A stretch of DNA of 44,941 nt from Lachnospiraceae bacterium UBA3762 (GTDB lineage Bacteria > Bacillota > Clostridia > Lachnospirales > Lachnospiraceae): the NCBI GenBank assembly GCA_002371615.1, contig DFGA01000054.1:1-44941 (forward strand), given 5' to 3'. The position numbers were made by a program, and so were the translations under genes. Shown here one piece after another: positions 42,657-44,941 of this stretch; within the stretch, counting starts at the first letter, position 1; each line of letters starts with the position of its first letter. Below the pieces are notes generated by a model that was given only the letters and a program-made list of their open reading frames with translations, had not been told where the DNA came from and searched no databases.

Positions 42657-43735
42657 TCCGCCTCATTCGCATATTTCATGTAATTAACTACCATAAGGGC
42701 GATCTTAAGTGTAAGTGCATCATCAAATACCCTTACATCAAGGCCGGTTGCCTTTTGCAGTTTTTCTATTCTGTATATCAGTGTATTGCGATGAATATAC
42801 AGTTGTCTTGATGTTTCCGAGACATTCAGGTTATTTTCAAAGAATTTGTTTACGGTAGCTAATATCTCATCATCTATTTCCTCGGGAATATTATCCCCGA
42901 AGATCTCCCTGACGAACAATTGGCACAGATTGACCGGGAGCTGGAATATAAGCCGGCCAACCCCTAAATTGCTGTATTCTATAGTCCTCTTAAGAGGATA
43001 GAAGATTTTGCCGACATCAAGTGCCATCTTTGCTTCTTTGTATGATTTGGATACACCCTTAATATCTTCGGCAATAGTTCCGTATGCGACCCTGACGTCA
43101 CTCATTGCTTCCGATCCGGCCATATCCACAAGCATTTTTGCCGTCTCTTCAAGATCATCATTATCATCATCTTTATCAAGGGCTTTAATGACAACCACGT
43201 GATTTTCATCCACTGCTGTTACCTGATCACCGGCTTCGGTATAAAACAATTCCCGGACCATTTCGATAAGATTATTCTCTTTGGAAGCAACAGGCTCAAC
43301 CACAAAAACACATCTTCTCTGTGTCGCTTCTATATGTAGTTTACGAGCCCTGTTGTATATGTCGACAAGCAGCATATTATCAAGAAGAAGGTTCTGAAAG
43401 AACGAGTTGCGGTCTATTTTATCCGTGTATGCCGCAGTAAGATTCTTAAGCGCGGATGCGGCAAGCCTTGCACGGACAATGTTTTCTTCCCGGCAGTCCG
43501 TTATCAGAACAAAGGCTGTTTCAGAGTCATCCGTTACCCTGATAAACGTCTGGTCATTGACCTCAAGGATTTCTCTGCCGCTAAGCGCAAAATCACAAAC
43601 TTTGTCCCTGTCCGGCAAGCTGATGGATCCGGTGTGTGCGATCATCCTTCCGGTCACATCCGCCACCACAAGAGCGGTGCCTGAGATACTGTATACATCT
43701 TCAATACATCCTTCTATAACCCTGTCAGTTATCAT
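42653..43735 (-). CDS. PucR/CdaR-type transcriptional regulator
   Basis: 360 residues. The N-terminal part (VYSISGTALVVADVTGRMIAHTG) resembles the sugar-diacid-recognition sensor of CdaR, a GGDEF-like central region follows, and the C-terminal HTH (about 305-355) is the PucR type: LNVSETSRQLYIHRNTLIYR then KLQKATGLDVRVFDDALTLKIAL. Inducer and targets are unknown. The start overlaps the end of tadA by 11 bases, so it is read from the same transcript. Confidence 0.85.
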   Translation of the reverse strand: MITDRVIEGCIEDVYSISGTALVVADVTGRMIAHTGSISLPDRDKVCDFALSGREILEVNDQTFIRVTDDSETAFVLITDCREENIVRARLAASALKNLTAAYTDKIDRNSFFQNLLLDNMLLVDIYNRARKLHIEATQRRCVFVVEPVASKENNLIEMVRELFYTEAGDQVTAVDENHVVVIKALDKDDDNDDLEETAKMLVDMAGSEAMSDVRVAYGTIAEDIKGVSKSYKEAKMALDVGKIFYPLKRTIEYSNLGVGRLIFQLPVNLCQLFVREIFGDNIPEEIDDEILATVNKFFENNLNVSETSRQLYIHRNTLIYRIEKLQKATGLDVRVFDDALTLKIALMVVNYMKYANEAD

Positions 43736-44237
43736 CTTGTATATAATCTCCTATAGACTTTTGTTTTTCGGCTTTATTTCTGATCCTCAGTTCTTCAAAG
43801 AACTTTGTTAATAATCCGCTGCATTCGTCGGCCAGAACATCCTTTGTTATTTCTGTCTTATGGTTGAATTCGTCCATTTGTAACAGATTAATGATTGATC
43901 CCGCGCAGCCTGATTTGGGGCTCATACATCCTATTACAACCCGGTCTATTCTGGACTGAACACATGCACCGGCACACATCTGGCACGGTTCCAGAGTCAC
44001 ATACATCGTACATCCCTCCAGACGCCAGTCACCGATTACTTTGCTGGCCCTCCTGATGGCTGTGATCTCTGCATGACACAACGTGTTTTTGTCGGTATTT
44101 CTCCGATTGTAACCGCGTCCGATCACTTTCCCTTCATAAACTATTACACATCCTATAGGCACCTCTCCGAGTCTGTAAGCTTTTTTCGCCTGGGCAAGAG
44201 CCTGTTTCATGTATTTTTCATCTTCGTTTGATCCCAT
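43725..44237 (-). CDS. tadA: tRNA-specific adenosine deaminase
   Basis: 170 residues. It converts adenosine 34 of tRNA-Arg(ACG) to inosine. The zinc site is His55-Ala-Glu57 (CHAEI) and Pro84-Cys85-x-x-Cys88 (EPCQMC), with Glu57 as proton shuttle. VPIGCVIV near the N-terminus is the usual start of the fold. No good Shine-Dalgarno precedes the ATG at 44237; a second ATG is 9 codons downstream. It is followed by an overlapping PucR-type gene. Confidence 0.93.
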   Translation of the reverse strand: MGSNEDEKYMKQALAQAKKAYRLGEVPIGCVIVYEGKVIGRGYNRRNTDKNTLCHAEITAIRRASKVIGDWRLEGCTMYVTLEPCQMCAGACVQSRIDRVVIGCMSPKSGCAGSIINLLQMDEFNHKTEITKDVLADECSGLLTKFFEELRIRNKAEKQKSIGDYIQDDN

Positions 44238-44250
44238 AATTATAATTTAC

Positions 44251-44282
44251 CAAAAAATCCCCCGCAGGTAAATGCGGGGGAT
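44251..44282 (-). terminator. Intrinsic terminator of the sugar ATPase gene
   Basis: A perfect 10-base-pair stem, ATCCCCCGCA (44257-44266) with TGCGGGGGAT (44273-44282), loop of 6. On the minus strand it is followed by TTTTTT. It ends transcription of the MsmK/UgpC-type gene before tadA. Confidence 0.9.
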
Positions 44283-44311
44283 AATATTAAGCATATATTT
44301 CCGGTACAATA

Positions 44312-44941
44312 CTAGTTTGTGATGATAGTTTCCGTATCCCTATCGAATACATGGATCTTCTCAACATCAAATGCAAACTTAACTGTATCGCCGGGTCTTG
44401 CCGTTGTACGAGGATCAACTCTTGCTGTGATCGGGAACTCTTCAAGATCAAAGTACAGATAAACTTCAGCACCGAGGAGTTCGTATACCTTAACTGTTGA
44501 TTCAAATACACTCTGAGGAGATGCTTCGATATACATTTCAGAATCATATACATCCTCAGGACGAATACCAAATGTAACAACCTTCCCTGCATAGCCGCCA
44601 TCAATAAGCTTCTTGGACTTAGCGGGAGGAAGGGGAACCGACTTGCCTGCAAACTTAAGGCTTGCAACATCACCTTCAACATCAACCGTTGCATTGATGA
44701 AGTTCATCTGAGGAGATCCCATGAATCCGGCAACGAAGAGATTGCAAGGCTTGTCATAAAGGTTCTGAGGCGTATCAACCTGCTGTATAACACCATCCTT
44801 CATAACTACGATTCTCGTACCGAGTGTCATAGCCTCTGTCTGATCATGTGTAACGTAGATGATGGTGGTTCCGAGTCTCTGATGAAGCTTGGCGATCTCA
44901 ATTCTCATCTGTACACGAAGCTTTGCATCAAGGTTTGAAAG
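44312..44941 (-). CDS. Sugar ABC transporter ATP-binding protein, MsmK/UgpC-type (partial)
   Basis: Only the C-terminal 209 codons are in the window; the reading frame is open to the edge and continues outside it (LSNLDAKLRVQMR at the edge is the D-loop region). The switch region IIYVTHDQTEAMTLG and the C-terminal TOBE-type regulatory domain (VVTFGIRPEDVY, VYELLGAEVYLYF) place it in the shared ATPase family of sugar importers such as MsmK, UgpC and MalK. The Walker motifs lie outside the window. It may energise the MalF/MalG-type permeases at 39.9-41.6 kb, which lack an ATPase; this is inference. A strong terminator follows. Confidence 0.92.
   Translation of the reverse strand, partial: LSNLDAKLRVQMRIEIAKLHQRLGTTIIYVTHDQTEAMTLGTRIVVMKDGVIQQVDTPQNLYDKPCNLFVAGFMGSPQMNFINATVDVEGDVASLKFAGKSVPLPPAKSKKLIDGGYAGKVVTFGIRPEDVYDSEMYIEASPQSVFESTVKVYELLGAEVYLYFDLEEFPITARVDPRTTARPGDTVKFAFDVEKIHVFDRDTETIITN

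Noticed and set aside
1..44941. CRISPR array, tRNA, rRNA or insertion sequence
   Set aside because: No regularly spaced direct repeats, no cloverleaf with GTTCGA-type arm, no rRNA core sequences and no transposase were seen.

Overview
The window looks like a chromosomal segment from an anaerobic, low-to-mid GC Firmicute, most likely a Lachnospiraceae-type Clostridia. The signs are AGGAGG-type ribosome binding sites, many lipobox lipoproteins, a type VIIb-like WXG100 secretion operon, an oxygen-sensitive radical-SAM NrdG-type activase, a GerMN-domain lipoprotein and the MalF/MalG/MalQ/LacI layout. The genus assignment is inference; no rRNA or tRNA gene was seen. Most genes are on the minus strand in long, tightly overlapping operons.

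Region by region. 1-3492: three tandem lipoproteins with near-identical signal peptides. 3607-7140: a three-gene signalling operon with a NarL/LuxR response regulator, a HisKA_3-like kinase and a 7TM protein whose kinase end looks dead. A nearly identical promoter element precedes both this operon and the lipoprotein operon. 7141-7865: no intact gene; a promoter, a decayed ORF and two hairpins. 7866-9599: a lipoprotein with a DUF3298/RsiV-like domain. 9763-10365: thymidine kinase. 10314-15614: an envelope block with a GerMN lipoprotein, a WalK-like kinase, an OmpR-type regulator, ComEA and HtrA. 15702-21104: a solute-binding protein coupled to argD, then argB, argJ and a GNAT acetyltransferase. 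21407-23736: argG, a DUF1294 membrane protein and an orphan LytTR regulator.

23722-31531 is the most unusual part: a nine-gene minus-strand operon for a type VIIb-like secretion system. It has an EssC ATPase split over two overlapping genes, a YukD/EsaB-like protein, four different WXG100 proteins, a VWA-TM-FHA protein and a lipase-fold DUF2974-like protein that could be an effector. EssA, EssB and EsaA are not seen. A strongly self-complementary intergenic region (31562-31694) lies in front of it.

31755-35699: a DJ-1/PfpI protein, then a Fur/Zur regulator with znuA, znuC and znuB behind a consensus promoter flanked by two operator-like repeats. 35761-37186: a CYTH protein and argC. 37226-41572: a LacI regulator, malQ, and MalG and MalF permeases. 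41765-44941: a small His/Cys protein with an NrdG-type activase, a PucR-type regulator, tadA and the end of an MsmK/UgpC-type ATPase.

A structured repeat with compensatory stem changes and a possible short reading frame starting MKTLQHVGHA sits just upstream of both znuA and malF. Shorter relatives of its 3' end lie just ahead of the Shine-Dalgarno sites of zur, argG and the LytTR gene. This repeat, the shared promoter element and the secretion operon are the main candidates for undescribed biology.
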